Positions 54,637 to 63,571 of a stretch of DNA of 64,000 nucleotides are shown in pieces. The stretch comes from Fasciola hepatica (taxonomy: Eukaryota > Platyhelminthes > Trematoda > Plagiorchiida > Fasciolidae): NCBI GenBank assembly GCA_948099385.1, contig CANUEZ040000012.1, positions 10,395,501 through 10,459,500 on the forward strand. Reading direction: 5' to 3'. The notes under the pieces were generated by a model. The model was not told where the DNA came from. It saw only the letters and a list, made by a program, of their open reading frames with translations, and searched no databases. The position numbers and the translations under genes are program-made. How positions within the stretch are numbered: the first letter of the stretch is position 1; every line of letters begins with the position of its first letter.

Positions 54637-56160
54637 GCTGACACGCTCTCAGCATTCTTCAAGAGCATGTATCGACGAACAATTAATTCAGAGGGAAGAA
54701 TGGAGAGACCACAGGCGCCTCTAATACCCGAACTTAGTGTAGAAGAAGAGGTGTACATGGAGCTGATAACCTTGAATAGAAACAAGGCCGCCGGACCTGA
54801 TGGGATTCATTCATCCTCTGGCCGCGGTCTTGGGGGCTCCGATGACGCAGGTGTATGAAACGTCATATGGAGATGGAAATGTATCGGAAGACTGGAGGAA
54901 GGCAACAGTGGTAGGAATATACAAGACCGGACCCCGGCAAAAAACCGAAAATTACCGGTCAGTTAGCTTAACTTCAGCACTTTGTGAGTGCGTGGAGCGA
55001 ATGGTTAAGAAACAGATCTCTAGGCGTTTGGTTCATCATGACCTCATATCAAATGCGCAGCATGGGTTTGTGGCAGGACGGTCTTGTCTGAAGAACCTCC
55101 TGTTGTTCCTCGATGAGCTAACCAAGCGTCTGGACGAAGGACAGTCGATTGCAGTCTTTTACATAAACTTCAGCATGGCGTTTGATTCTGTGAATCAAAG
55201 ATTTTTGGATGTCAGACTGCAGTCTGTAGGGATTGTTGGAAGGACAAGACAGTGGGGTAAATAGCTTTTTAACAGGGCGAACTTTTAGTGTTAAGGTGAG
55301 TAATCATGCCTCAAAATCGGACGGTGTAACTAGTGGGGTGCCACAGGGCTCGGTGCTTGGCCCGCTGCTCTTCCTCATCTTCATCAACCATCTAGCACAT
55401 GAGCTTACAAACCTCACCTTTATTTTTGCCGATGATGTCAAGGTAGCTGGAGTAGATATAGAACTTGACGTGTTAGCAGTGCAAATCTGCTCACGCAAAT
55501 GGGACCTTCTACTAAACCTCACCAAGTGCCAGTGATTGACCACAAATACAATGGTCAGTGAGAATGATGTGGGATCGTTGCAAATGGTCTCTCAGGTCAA
55601 AGACTTGGTCGTTATTACTAGGCAACAGCTTCAAACCGTCGAAGCGGTGCATCGCAGCAGCCAATGTGACCAGGAGAGAACTCTTTCGAGTTAGATCCAC
55701 CATGTCGTGAAGAGAGTCAATGATTTTCTTCCAGATAAACAAAGCCATAGTTAGGCCGCATATGGAGTACTGCGTGCAAGCCTGTTCTTTATACTACCAG
55801 AGAGGTGTAGACTCTGGAGAAGGTGCATGAGCTAACCACTAGAATGGTGGCTGCGAAAGGGGTTTAGCTACACAGAGTCTCCGTGCTCTGGATCTGTTCT
55901 CGATGAAAAGGCGACGCGTTTGCGGGGATCTGATAGAAACCTTCAAGGTAATGAAGTGACGGTCAGGTATAAATCGAGACCTTTTCTCTCCGATCCCAGA
56001 GAAAGACACAAGGGAGCACAGTCTTAGACTACAAAGAAAACACTCAAGGCTCCAAAATAGGGCAAATTCCTTCTCGAATAGAATAAGCTACCGCAGGAGT
56101 TCATAAATACCACAACAGTTAACGCTTTTAAGCCAGCAGTAGACCGGTGTTGGGTGGCAG
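54637..56160 (+). pseudogene. LINE ORF2 reverse transcriptase, broken by frameshifts and stops
   Basis: N-K-A-A-G-P-D-G-I (54781-54807) opens the RT fingers. A 4-bp catt duplication at ~54805-54813 shifts the frame. The next frame (54800-55264) holds E-D-W-R-K-A, E-N-Y-R-S-V-S-L, Q-H-G-F-V-A-G-R-S-C and A-F-D-S-V-N. An extra g in the tgggg run at ~55256 shifts frame again into S-F-L-T-G-R, G-V-P-Q-G-S-V-L-G-P-L-L-F (~55337) and the catalytic F-A-D-D (55425-55436). A TGA at 55533 interrupts what follows. Beyond it the frames still show I-V-R-P-H-M-E-Y-C (~55750), C-G-D-L-I-E-T-F-K (~55920) and a terminal N-A-F-K-P-A-V-D-R (~56120), typical of CR1-like C-termini. The catalytic motif is intact but the frame is not, so the copy is non-autonomous. 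Confidence 0.88.
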
Positions 56161-56356
56161 TATACCCCGAATTGTTAGTCAGTTTTTAGGGCCAGATACA
56201 GTTTACTCGTTGTTTCCACTTTTCTCTACCACGGCTGATACTGCACAAAATTTCTGCCCTTCAGAAATAGAAAATCACGCAGTGCTGGGAGCTGCAGAAA
56301 TGCGCCGAAAACTATCTGAACACACGATTGGCTGTAACAATACAACGTCCTGTGTA

Positions 56357-56369
56357 AACTGAACTGAAC
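56357..56369 (+). repeat. LINE 3' tail of ACTGA pentamers
   Basis: Two and a half copies of an actga-type pentamer end the 3' UTR (56161-56356). Short tandem tails instead of poly(A) are usual in CR1-like LINEs. This sets the probable 3' boundary of the element. Confidence 0.6.
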
Positions 56370-57244
56370 CCAATGCTACCACCTGCTCACAACCTATTGG
56401 TCGTTCTGAGTAGGCACTTGTTACTCCCATTAACGACTCCCCATTACCGGTTGCGACATTAAACTCTACGGAAGATACAGCTGAACTCGGCAACAGGAGA
56501 AATCGTCGCGGCCACGAGCTGCGATAGCCAACGAGGTTTTCTGAATTTGTAACAGCTATGTATATTTAAGTCTACTCTTCATATTCCAATTGCGCATAGT
56601 TTAGTAATGCATGACTGCAAGACCACGGATTTTTCTCACGAAGGAAGTAGTGGCAGCCTGCATTGCGCCAGTATGTCCCCCTCAGTCGAATATCCGTCCG
56701 CGCTCTGAGGCTCACCTTTCTCGCCTTCCAGCTCGTCCCGTCGGACAGAACCACATAGACTTCCAGGATCTCGCATGGATTGTGACTCGAGTCATTTGAC
56801 GCCGGACGTTGGCTTGTTTCCGAACATAATAACGACAACAGGCAAACTTTGGGGTATGCCGACAACGTTGAACCAAGCAAAACAACCATCACTGCAAAGT
56901 CACAAGCACGATCTACCCAGGTCGGATTCACAGTTGAGGAGGACGTAATTTTGCGATTGACGCAGAGCGACCAGTATGAGTCATGGAGAACGGCTTGTGC
57001 TGGCTTCGTTGTTGTGTTCGATCGCGGTGGGAGGCATGGAAAACTTTTCTCGCCACCGAAGCCGACGTGGCCATCACGGATCGAAGCCCAGCTGCGTCGG
57101 TCTTCTAGGGGAGGGGTGGGAGAGGGGGCTGTAGTGCTTACGATGGGACACAATCACAAAGACTAACAAATTTGTTCATGTGAGCGACTACCGAATTCGG
57201 TGGCGCCACGTGCTCCGCCTGTACGCTGTAAGCACGCCGCTGCG
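56370..57244. other. Unassigned intergenic stretch
   Basis: I recognise no transposon or host motif here. It contains one longer open frame on the minus strand (56572-57153), described separately, and a G-rich run, gggaggggtgggagaggggg, near 57110-57130. Nothing supports an RNA gene. Confidence 0.4.
56572..57153 (-). CDS. Unrecognised 193-codon open frame (doubtful)
   Basis: This is the longest frame between the two LINEs. The predicted product has no recognisable domain, no clear membrane segment and no repeat. A 105-codon frame overlaps it on the opposite strand, which suggests compositional openness rather than a gene. No splice or promoter context is evident. It may be chance, or part of an unknown repeat. 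Confidence 0.12.
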   Translation of the reverse strand: MCPIVSTTAPSPTPPLEDRRSWASIRDGHVGFGGEKSFPCLPPRSNTTTKPAQAVLHDSYWSLCVNRKITSSSTVNPTWVDRACDFAVMVVLLGSTLSAYPKVCLLSLLCSETSQRPASNDSSHNPCEILEVYVVLSDGTSWKARKVSLRARTDIRLRGTYWRNAGCHYFLREKNPWSCSHALLNYAQLEYEE

Positions 57245-57391
57245 TTCCTCCAATACACGTTATCACGCTCCAGCGTTTCGAATTCTGCTTCTTTTCTCGC
57301 TGCCGAGTATGATCGTTATCGTGTCACGAACCGAGGACCAGGGGCTATAGACTCTATACGGGAGCAGGTCCTGACCTAAGTTAAAAGAAAT
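57245..57391 (+). repeat. Left arm of a ~145-bp inverted repeat
   Basis: It matches the reverse complement of 57583-57725. Shared blocks in the same order are cgctccagcgtttcga, cgaggaccagggg and gagcaggt, with scattered mismatches and small gaps between. The two arms flank an antisense gypsy pol fragment. I do not recognise the arm sequence; it is not part of pol as read from the downstream element. Confidence 0.85.
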
Positions 57392-57582
57392 ACCTAGAGG
57401 GTAGACTAAAAGCTGTGGGTCCTTTAGTGACCATATGATGGGTGACGTCGGTGGTCACCGAGGAAAAGGGTCCAGACCGCGTTAGCATTGTCGGGTAAGC
57501 TGAAAGGAGTTCTGCAAAAGGGTGTTCGGTGTTTGGTATATAGGTGCGTGATGTGATTCACGGAGAAATACGAACTGGTTAC
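57392..57582 (-). pseudogene. Antisense scrap of gypsy pol (protease-RT linker)
   Basis: Read on the minus strand this corresponds to ~61056-61240 of the downstream element. Matching blocks are V-N-H-I-T-x-x-Y (reference V-N-H-V-T-P-F-Y), a T-P-F-x-x-L-x-x-x-P block, then gtgaccaccgacgtcaccca (reference gtgaccaccagtgtcactaa) and actaaaggaccc (reference actaagggaccc). Two frames alternate, so it is frameshifted. The fragment covers only the protease-RT linker and is bounded on both sides by inverted-repeat arms. Confidence 0.82.
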
Positions 57583-57725
57583 GTTTTCTCTTAAGTCGGA
57601 ACCTGCTCCTGTATAGCGTGTATTGCCCCTGGTCCTCGGTTGGTGACACGGCAACGGTTATATTCGGTAGCGCGCAAAAGAGGAGAACTCGAAACGCTGG
57701 AGCGGGATTACGTGTGGGACACACA
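57583..57725 (-). repeat. Right arm of the ~145-bp inverted repeat
   Basis: Inverted partner of 57245-57391; its blocks on the + strand are acctgctcc, cccctggtcctcgg and tcgaaacgctggagcg. The arms are diverged, so this is an old structure. Confidence 0.85.
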
Positions 57726-58320
57726 TCGGTATGTTTGGACCGTGTTACGCATGCCCACCGATAGACTTTCTCGGCGTTCGTTGTTCTCCGAGGCTGATAG
57801 TGGCTAGACGGTAGGTTGAGGTCGATGGCTAGGGACATTAGATGACACGGTTTTGTGTCACGGCCAATGGCGTAATTTAATTCCGGCTGGTTCTTTGGCT
57901 TCGTGCTTTTTTCAGCTCTTACATTTTATGCTTGTATTCATTGCCGATCCTGCGAGAGAAAAAAACGAAACTCAAGCACTGAAGTCCGAGTTTGATGATT
58001 GAACCAAACTGAAACTGAGTGGTCAAAAACCTCCAACCTTCTGGTACCCTCGACTTTCGATGTCAAGGTTTCGCATCAGTAGTTGATTATCGGACGGTAG
58101 GTACGTACCTTCGTCCGATGTTTCATTTCACTGCGAGTCAGCAACATCCGTCCTGCCTGGGATAACACTTTCCTGGCACTGTCGACCCGCAGTACTGCTT
58201 CATCCTTCGCCAGGCCGTTCTATACATTGTACAGCGTGGGTACTTGAATGATGAAGCGCATTTGATTAATCTGATGGCCCTGGGCAAGTTGACAGGACTT
58301 AAGTTCTGGCTGTTCTGATT
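57726..58320. other. Unassigned stretch between the inverted repeat and a minus-strand LINE
   Basis: No gene, RNA or transposon motif recognised, apart from the palindrome at 58089-58119. Its right end abuts the LINE 3' tail, so part of it may be the old insertion site. Confidence 0.4.
58089..58119. repeat. 31-bp imperfect palindrome
   Basis: Outer arms atcggacg (58089-58096) and cgtccgat (58112-58119) surround the perfect 10-bp palindrome ggtacgtacc (58100-58109), separated by gta and tt. It could be a cruciform, a protein-binding dyad or a relic of a terminal inverted repeat. Nothing nearby decides which. Confidence 0.6.
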
Positions 58321-58335
58321 TCAAGTCAAGTCAAG
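58321..58335 (-). repeat. LINE 3' tail, three cttga pentamers
   Basis: Three tcaag copies on the + strand mark the 3' terminus of the minus-strand LINE. The tail differs in sequence from that of the + strand LINE at 56369 but is of the same kind. Confidence 0.65.
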
Positions 58336-58399
58336 TAATTGCTTTATGCGCCCCGAGCGGTGAATATTCGGCCTCCACATAACCGTTTGAACTTCATGA

Positions 58400-59130
58400 A
58401 AAAACGAAACACTGGGGACATGGGTAGTCAGCATTTGTGTTATTCCAAATGTCGTGTTTGTTCTGATATTACATAAGCTGGATTGTGCATATACCTTGCC
58501 AGGTAGTAGAACTGCTATAATCCCTAGTGCGTGCATAAAGATGTTTGTATTGATGACGGGTGGAAGAAGTGAGCATGCATTTCACTAGGTCCTTGTGAAG
58601 AGGATGAGCAGAGTCGGTGGGAATCATTTTGAACAGCTTTAGGCAAGCTTTGCTATGTTAGGATGTAACAAAGTGAGAAAAATGCCTTCGGGGTATGCCA
58701 CTGGCAGAAGATAAAATCTTAAGAGATCTAGCAATAAACATGAAGTCTTTCAACAGCAGGCCAGGGAAGATGACGAGTGAAGCATAAAGCCAGTGAGGTA
58801 GGACACGAGAATACAAGGCGTTTGATAAAATGAGTGGGCACTGAGTGGGATTTAGGGCGTGAGACGTAGAAAGACGAGCGTCTTGTTTTTGCAAAAATGA
58901 AAGCAACATGCTTTGACCAGGAAAAATTAAGGTTGAGCAGCACTCCAAGGTATTTCGCTGAATCAAGATGGTTTAGCTGTTCCCTGTTTATTGTAATGGA
59001 CACAATGACAATTGAGCGGCTTCGGTGAAAGAGCGCAGCCCTGTCTGACTCCAGCAGGCGATACGGATTCTGAGAATTCTTCAAGCACACGAATAGTATC
59101 CCCTCAAAGGCCTGGTAAATTTATCAGGCG
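58400..59130 (-). pseudogene. LINE RT fragment lacking the catalytic box
   Basis: G-V-R-Q-G-C is at 59052-59035. The next frame gives A-K-Y-L-G-V-L-L (~58945), F-S-W-S-K-H-V and K-T-R-R-S-S-F-Y. A shift then leads to V-L-P-H-W-L-Y-A-S-L-V-I-F-P-G-L-L and K-I-L-S-S-A-S-G-I-P. After a stop, H-P-L-H-K-D-L, S-S-T-R-H-Q-Y and Y-A-R-T-R-D-Y form the usual C-terminal end of this kind of LINE protein. At least two frameshifts and several stops are present. Confidence 0.8.
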
Positions 59131-59320
59131 TCCCCTCAGATTTCATTATCGCTCAGAAACTTTCCCGGTTAACCAAGTTTTTTTCATTACATGCTTGTAC
59201 ATCAGTGCAATAGAAAGGGTATATACCACATAGCCACGAAGACCCACTACACTATAGGGTATAACCGGCAACCAAACCCTAAGACCTGGAGTGGAGAACC
59301 ACATAAAGCCCCAATGGGTC
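59131..59320. other. Short unassigned stretch before the LTR element
   Basis: No motif recognised; it lies between the LINE remnant and the candidate LTR. Confidence 0.4.
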
Positions 59321-59626
59321 TGTAGCGGTGGCCAACTTCGTTCATACTTTTACCACGTTTATTAGCTGTACGCTGACTGCCAAGCGCGGTTGCCATTTGA
59401 CCGTTGCTCTTGCGCACGCTGTCACGCACACTCCTAAAATATACGCTAACCACTATCTCTCCCAATCGCCTCCTCGTTCTTACAGGGGCGTGGAGAATAC
59501 TGTTCTGGTTAACATATTCGTACAGTGCCGAGCATTAGAGTAACGTGCAGGTAGTCCACGCAGTACAAAGGACCGAAGCACGCGTTTACTAAGGAAACCA
59601 CGAAGTAAGGTCTAACCAACGTTACA
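59321..59626 (+). repeat. Candidate 5' LTR (about 306 bp)
   Basis: The right limit is set by a terminal ca (59625-59626) two bases before the PBS. The left limit is the nearest plausible tgt start (tgtagcgg at 59321). An A/T-rich aaaatata near 59436 could be a TATA element. The left boundary is a guess because no second LTR is available for comparison. Confidence 0.4.
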
Positions 59627-59628
59627 AT

Positions 59629-59647
59629 TGGTGAGCCCGATGTGATC
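59629..59647 (+). other. Primer-binding site, tRNA-Trp-like
   Basis: tggtgagcccgatgtgatc resembles the reverse complement of a eukaryotic tRNA-Trp 3' end including CCA, with about three mismatches judged from memory. tRNA-Trp priming is reported for CsRn1-type elements. Its place, just inside the LTR and before gag, is as expected. Confidence 0.65.
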
Positions 59648-59882
59648 CCCAGGTCACGTGAGTTTCCTTGTTTTCTACCGTTCAAGGTCCCGTCTGCGTA
59701 CGTTTTTGTGTGTTTTATTGTTCCCCTAGCTGTTGATTTTTTTTGGTCGGTTTACCAAATAATTTTTTTTGTCCATACATATTTTGTGTGTCTAGTTCGT
59801 CGTGATTTTTTTTTCGCGAAGACTATGGTGCCCCATTGGTCGTTGATTTGTTTTCCCGTCTGTATTCCATAAAGTAATCGCT
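59648..59882 (+). other. Untranslated leader of the LTR element
   Basis: T-rich sequence (several runs of 7-9 t between 59738 and 59813) between PBS and gag. A 76-codon hydrophobic frame here is an artefact of the T runs. Confidence 0.5.
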
Positions 59883-60665
59883 ATGTCTGCCGAACGGAAA
59901 CCCTGCTCAGACCCCACCGTTGGGGCGATCACGCTGCACATACCGGCATTCACACCTGCTGATCCAGAACTCAGGTTCACACTGGTCGAGTTAGAATTCG
60001 AAAACTGCCGTATAACCAATGACGCCAGCCGTTTCAGGTGGGTAGCAGGTCACCTCCCGCCGGAGGTCACAATGCAAGTAAGGGACGTAATAATCTCTTC
60101 CCGAAGCTATGAGGCCTTAAAGGAGGCTGTCATTGCCCGCACGACCGCAACGCAGGACCAACGTATGCAACAACTTCAAAACGTTGAGCTTGGAAGTAGG
60201 AAGCCCTCCGAACTGCTGCGTGAGATGCAACGCTTGAGAGGACCGACGGTAGGCGAGGGCCCGCTCTTAAGGGAACTTTGGCTGCAGCGTTTGCCGCACA
60301 ACATCCCAGTTTTACTAAGTTCGCTGGAGTAAACTGCAGCAATAGCTGATGACATTATGTCACGATACAACCCCGCTGTAGCTGGAGTAACCATGTCCTC
60401 CGTCACAACGGTGCCTGCCTTGCCAACATCTAATGACTTCGCGTCAGTTTTGTCTAGAATTGACACGAACCTGTAACGCCTAGCAGTAAGAAGTGGGTCA
60501 CAGGAGCGGCACCGCGCACGCTCACCTAGGCTCCATAGTCCGTCACTGAGACAACGTTTTGGCTCTTCAAAAGAAAGGTATTGTAAATACCACAGCCGCT
60601 TTGGTGAAGGAGCCAAACGATGCGAACCAGGGTGTACGTTTCCCGGTGCTCATCAGGGAAACTAA
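59883..60665 (+). pseudogene. Gag polyprotein with two premature stops
   Basis: Gag packages element RNA and forms the virus-like particle. The frame opens at ATG 59883 and stays in one phase to TAA 60663-60665. It is interrupted by TAA at 60330-60332 and TAA at 60474-60476, so only the first 149 codons can be read. The capsid-like part includes A-D-P-E-L-R-F, R-F-R-W-V-A-G-H-L-P-P-E and R-K-P-S-E-L-L-R-E-M, a pattern typical of this Gag group. The nucleocapsid-like knuckle is near the end. The stops are taken as mutations, because Gag similarity continues past both. Confidence 0.85.
60582..60635 (+). other. CHCC-type zinc knuckle in Gag
   Basis: The 18 codons read C-x2-H-x9-C-x3-C, in the gag frame and just before the gag stop. 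Most retroelement Gags have C-x2-C-x4-H-x4-C. A CHCC order is the unusual feature reported for CsRn1-type elements, so this supports the clade and marks the nucleic-acid-binding end of Gag. Confidence 0.75.
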
Positions 60666-62468
60666 CCCTTCCGGCCCGTGGTGGCGACCCACGAAGCCGG
60701 GTATCAGACCAACAGTCGTCTTTTGAACGTAAGGGACATCATTTCAAATAACTTATTCCTTGTAGATACCGGTACCGAAGTGAGCGTCCTCCCCCGAGCG
60801 AAAGGCGACAATAGCACGCCACGGGCCCAAACACTACACGCTGCCAATGGCACGACCATCCCAACGTTTGGCCAGCGGTCGCTCACATTAAACTTAGGTT
60901 TAAAACATAATTTTCGTCGGGTATTCATCATCGCCGATGTCCCGTACCCATTTCTAGGCATTGACTTCCTGAAGCACTTTGACTTGTTAGTTGATGCACG
61001 GCGCCACAGAGTGGTGGATCGTCAGACCACTCTCGCTGTTGCGGGTTATAATTCGCGAGTGAATCACGTCACGCCTTTTTACGTCCAACCACTGGCACAC
61101 GAACCTTTTAGCGAACTCATCGCCACCTACCCAGCCATGTTTCGGCAGGCCGGGCCTCTCTCAGCAGTGACCACCAGTGTCACTAACCATATCGATACTA
61201 AGGGACCCCCAGTGTTCAGTAGGCCGCGTCGGTTAGCACCAGACAAGCTTCGTATTGCACAGGCTGAATTCGAACATATGCTAGAACTGGGTATAATACG
61301 CCCTTCCAGTAGCCCTTGGGCCTCCCCCCTTCATATGGTCCCTAAGTCTAGTGGCGACTGGCGACCCTGTGGTGATTACAGAGCGCTTAACAAAGTCACC
61401 GTCCCTGACCGATACCCGATTCCCCATATACAGGACCTTACTTCGTCTTTATCAGGTTGCTCCGTCTTCAGCCGTATCGATTTAGTTCGTGCGTACAACC
61501 AGATCCCGGTAGCAGAGGCCGATATACCTAAAACTGCCGTCACTACGCCTTTCGGGCTGTTCGAGTTTCTACGAATGCCGTTTGGACTCAGCAACGCAGC
61601 CCAGACCTTTCAACGGTTCATGCACGAGGCAACTCGTGGTTTGGAAAATGTCCACGTATACCTGGATGATATTTCGGTGGCGAGTTCTTCAGAGCGAGAA
61701 CACGCTACACACTTGCGAGCACTTTTCGAACGCCTTAGCCAGCACGGCGTTACGATCAATATCGCGGAATGCGAATTAGGCCGGGCTGATATCACCTTCA
61801 TAAGACATTCTATTTCATCCTCGGGTATCCGCCCTCTGTCAGATAAAGTTTCCGCTATTCACGACTACCCTGAACCCCAATCTTTTCGCCAGTTGCGTCA
61901 GTTTGCCGGCCTGGTGAATTTCTACCGCCGATTTATTCCGCACTGTGCGGAAATGAAGCAACCCCTAACCGACCTGTTGCGCGGAGGTAAGCGGAAGTTC
62001 GTGTTTCCTGACACGGCACAAGCCGCATTTGCCTTGGTCAAAGATGCTGTCGCCAAACCAGCACTCCTTACACACCCCGACCCTTTGGTTCCTATTTCGG
62101 CAGTGACGGATGCCTCGGACACAGCGGTTGGAGCAGTACTGCAACAGTTCGTAGATGACTCTTGGCAACCTTTAGCATTCTTCTCCAAGCGCCTACAACC
62201 CGCGGAATCAAGGTACAGCACGTTCGGTAGAGAGTTATTAGCCATCTACTTGGAAATCCGTCATTTTCGACATGCACTCGAAGGCCGTTCGTTCACGGTG
62301 TTTACAGACCACAAGCCTTTGGTTTACGCACTGAAGTCAGCTTCCGATCGATACTCACCACGCGAGATTCGCCACTTAGAATTTGTCTCACAGTTTACTG
62401 TGGACATACGACACGTCTCTGGGGTACTAATCCCGTCGCAGACGCCTTATCGCGCGTATATCAAATAA
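60666..62468 (+). pseudogene. Pol part 1: protease, reverse transcriptase, RNase H
   Basis: This is one open frame of ~600 codons, in phase with gag and separated from it only by TAA 60663. There is no ATG at its beginning (the first plausible initiator is GTG 60678), so it was probably made as a Gag-Pol fusion. Counting from 60678, the protease has D-T-G at residues 30-32 and F-L-G-I-D-F-L at 92-98. RT has [19 protein letters not shown] and catalytic Y-L-D-D at 328-331. RNase H has catalytic Asp 478 (T-D-A-S-D), Glu 519 and Asp 544 (F-T-D-H-K-P-L). A one-base loss near 62424-62428, just after H-V-S-G, ends the frame. Otherwise the catalytic residues are intact. Confidence 0.93.
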
Positions 62469-63571
62469 GTCTGTCACAGACGCTTAACATCAACTTGGAC
62501 GCAATGGCACAGGCTCAAACTATGGACCCTGACATCGAACGACTTCGGCAAAACGGCTCTTTGAGTTTAACCACATTACCTATCCCAACTTCCCAGAATA
62601 CCATCGTGTGCGATGTGTCGCAAGGTCGCCCTAGGCCAGTAGTTCCTGCTGCCCACCGTTATCCTACGTTCCTGACACTCCATAATCTGGCTCATCCGAG
62701 TGTGACTGCCTCGGTGAACCTGATAACTGAGCGTTTTGTTTGGCGCAATGTCAAACGAGATGTCCGTCAATGGGCTCGTGCTTGTCTGCAGTGTCAACGT
62801 GTTGAGACCCATAGGCACACTAAGGCGGCGTTAGCCAGGTTCCCAGAACCTGAAACACGTTTTCATCATGTGCACGTCGACCTCGTAGGACCACTTCTAC
62901 CTTCGCTTGGGTACGTTTACATACTCACATGCGTGGATCGTTTTACTCGCTGGCCGCAGGCCATCCCTATCCCTCGTCCCACGTCGGAAGAGGCCGCGAA
63001 AGCTTTTCTGACCGGTTGGGTTAGTCATTTCGGTTTCCCGGCAATAGTGACCACCGATCGCGGTCCACACTTTGACGGAGCTTTCGGCAGCCTACTCGCT
63101 ACGCTCAGTTGCCAACACGTTAAAACGGCAGCTTACCACCCTCAGGCCAATGGTATGGTTGAGCGTTTCCATCGGCAATTAAAAGCCGCTCTTCGGGCAA
63201 ACGGTAACCCCCTTTGGAGTGAAAAACTACCATTAGCACTCTTAAGCCTGCGTAGTACCGTTAAGGAGGAATTACACACAACACCGGCCGTACTGGTATA
63301 TGGCTGTACACTTCGTCTGCCTGGGGAGTTGGTAGCCCCCTCACCAACCGTGACTTTCGACTACGGTAACTATGCTCAGCGCCTTACGCAGCACATGCGA
63401 GTGCTCAAGGCCAGTCCGCCGCGTGAACAACAGTCTACAAGTTATGTCCCAACTGCGTTAGGAACCGCTACTCACGTATTCCTTCGCGTCGATGGCGTTC
63501 GATCACCACTACAAGCGCCATACACTGGCCCGTTTCGGGTGATAAAACGTAGGGCAAAACATTTGTCATAG
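62429..63571 (+). pseudogene. Pol part 2: integrase
   Basis: After the frameshift the reading resumes with N-P-V-A-D-A-L-S-R. Counting from the ATG at 62495, the zinc finger is His 63, His 67, Cys 97 and Cys 100. The catalytic triad is Asp 129 (H-V-D-L-V-G-P), Asp 188 (T-T-D-R-G-P) and Glu 223 (G-M-V-E-R-F-H). A GPY/F-type module (P-Y-T-G-P-F-R-V-I) lies near residue 345. All key residues are present. A second shift in the ggcaaaac run (~63553-63562) leads to a stop at 63569. It inserts the cDNA into chromosomes, and it is the best reference for the integrase part of the array. Confidence 0.93.

Larger units (their letters stand above)
54637..56369 (+). mobile_element. 5'-truncated CR1/Jockey-like LINE
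   Basis: The element starts in the region N-terminal to RT (A-D-T-L-S-A-F-F-K-S) and runs through the RT domain, the C-terminal R-G-D-L-I-E type block and a short 3' UTR. It ends at a pentameric tail. The 5' truncation and sense orientation fit target-primed reverse transcription into the end of an old gypsy copy. The clade call rests on G-V-P-Q-G-S-V-L-G-P, F-A-D-D and the C-terminal signature; an exact clade needs a phylogeny. Confidence 0.88.
58321..59130 (-). mobile_element. Deleted LINE remnant, minus strand
   Basis: Read on the minus strand, a G-V-R-Q-G-C-A-L-S-P block (RT palm) is followed almost at once by A-K-Y-L-G-V and the C-terminal part of an RT-type LINE protein, then by a 3' end with three cttga pentamers. 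The RT catalytic Y/F-x-D-D region that should lie between is missing. It could be one internally deleted element or two abutting fragments. Confidence 0.8.

Noticed and set aside
59012..59233. + strand frame of 73 codons
   Set aside because: It is the complement of the minus-strand LINE G-V-R-Q-G-C region.
59642..59872. 76-codon hydrophobic frame as a membrane protein
   Set aside because: It is created by T-runs in the retroelement leader and overlaps the PBS.
62400..63060. The downstream element as the direct donor of the array
   Set aside because: The two sequences are clearly diverged throughout integrase, and the element lacks the lesions common to all units.
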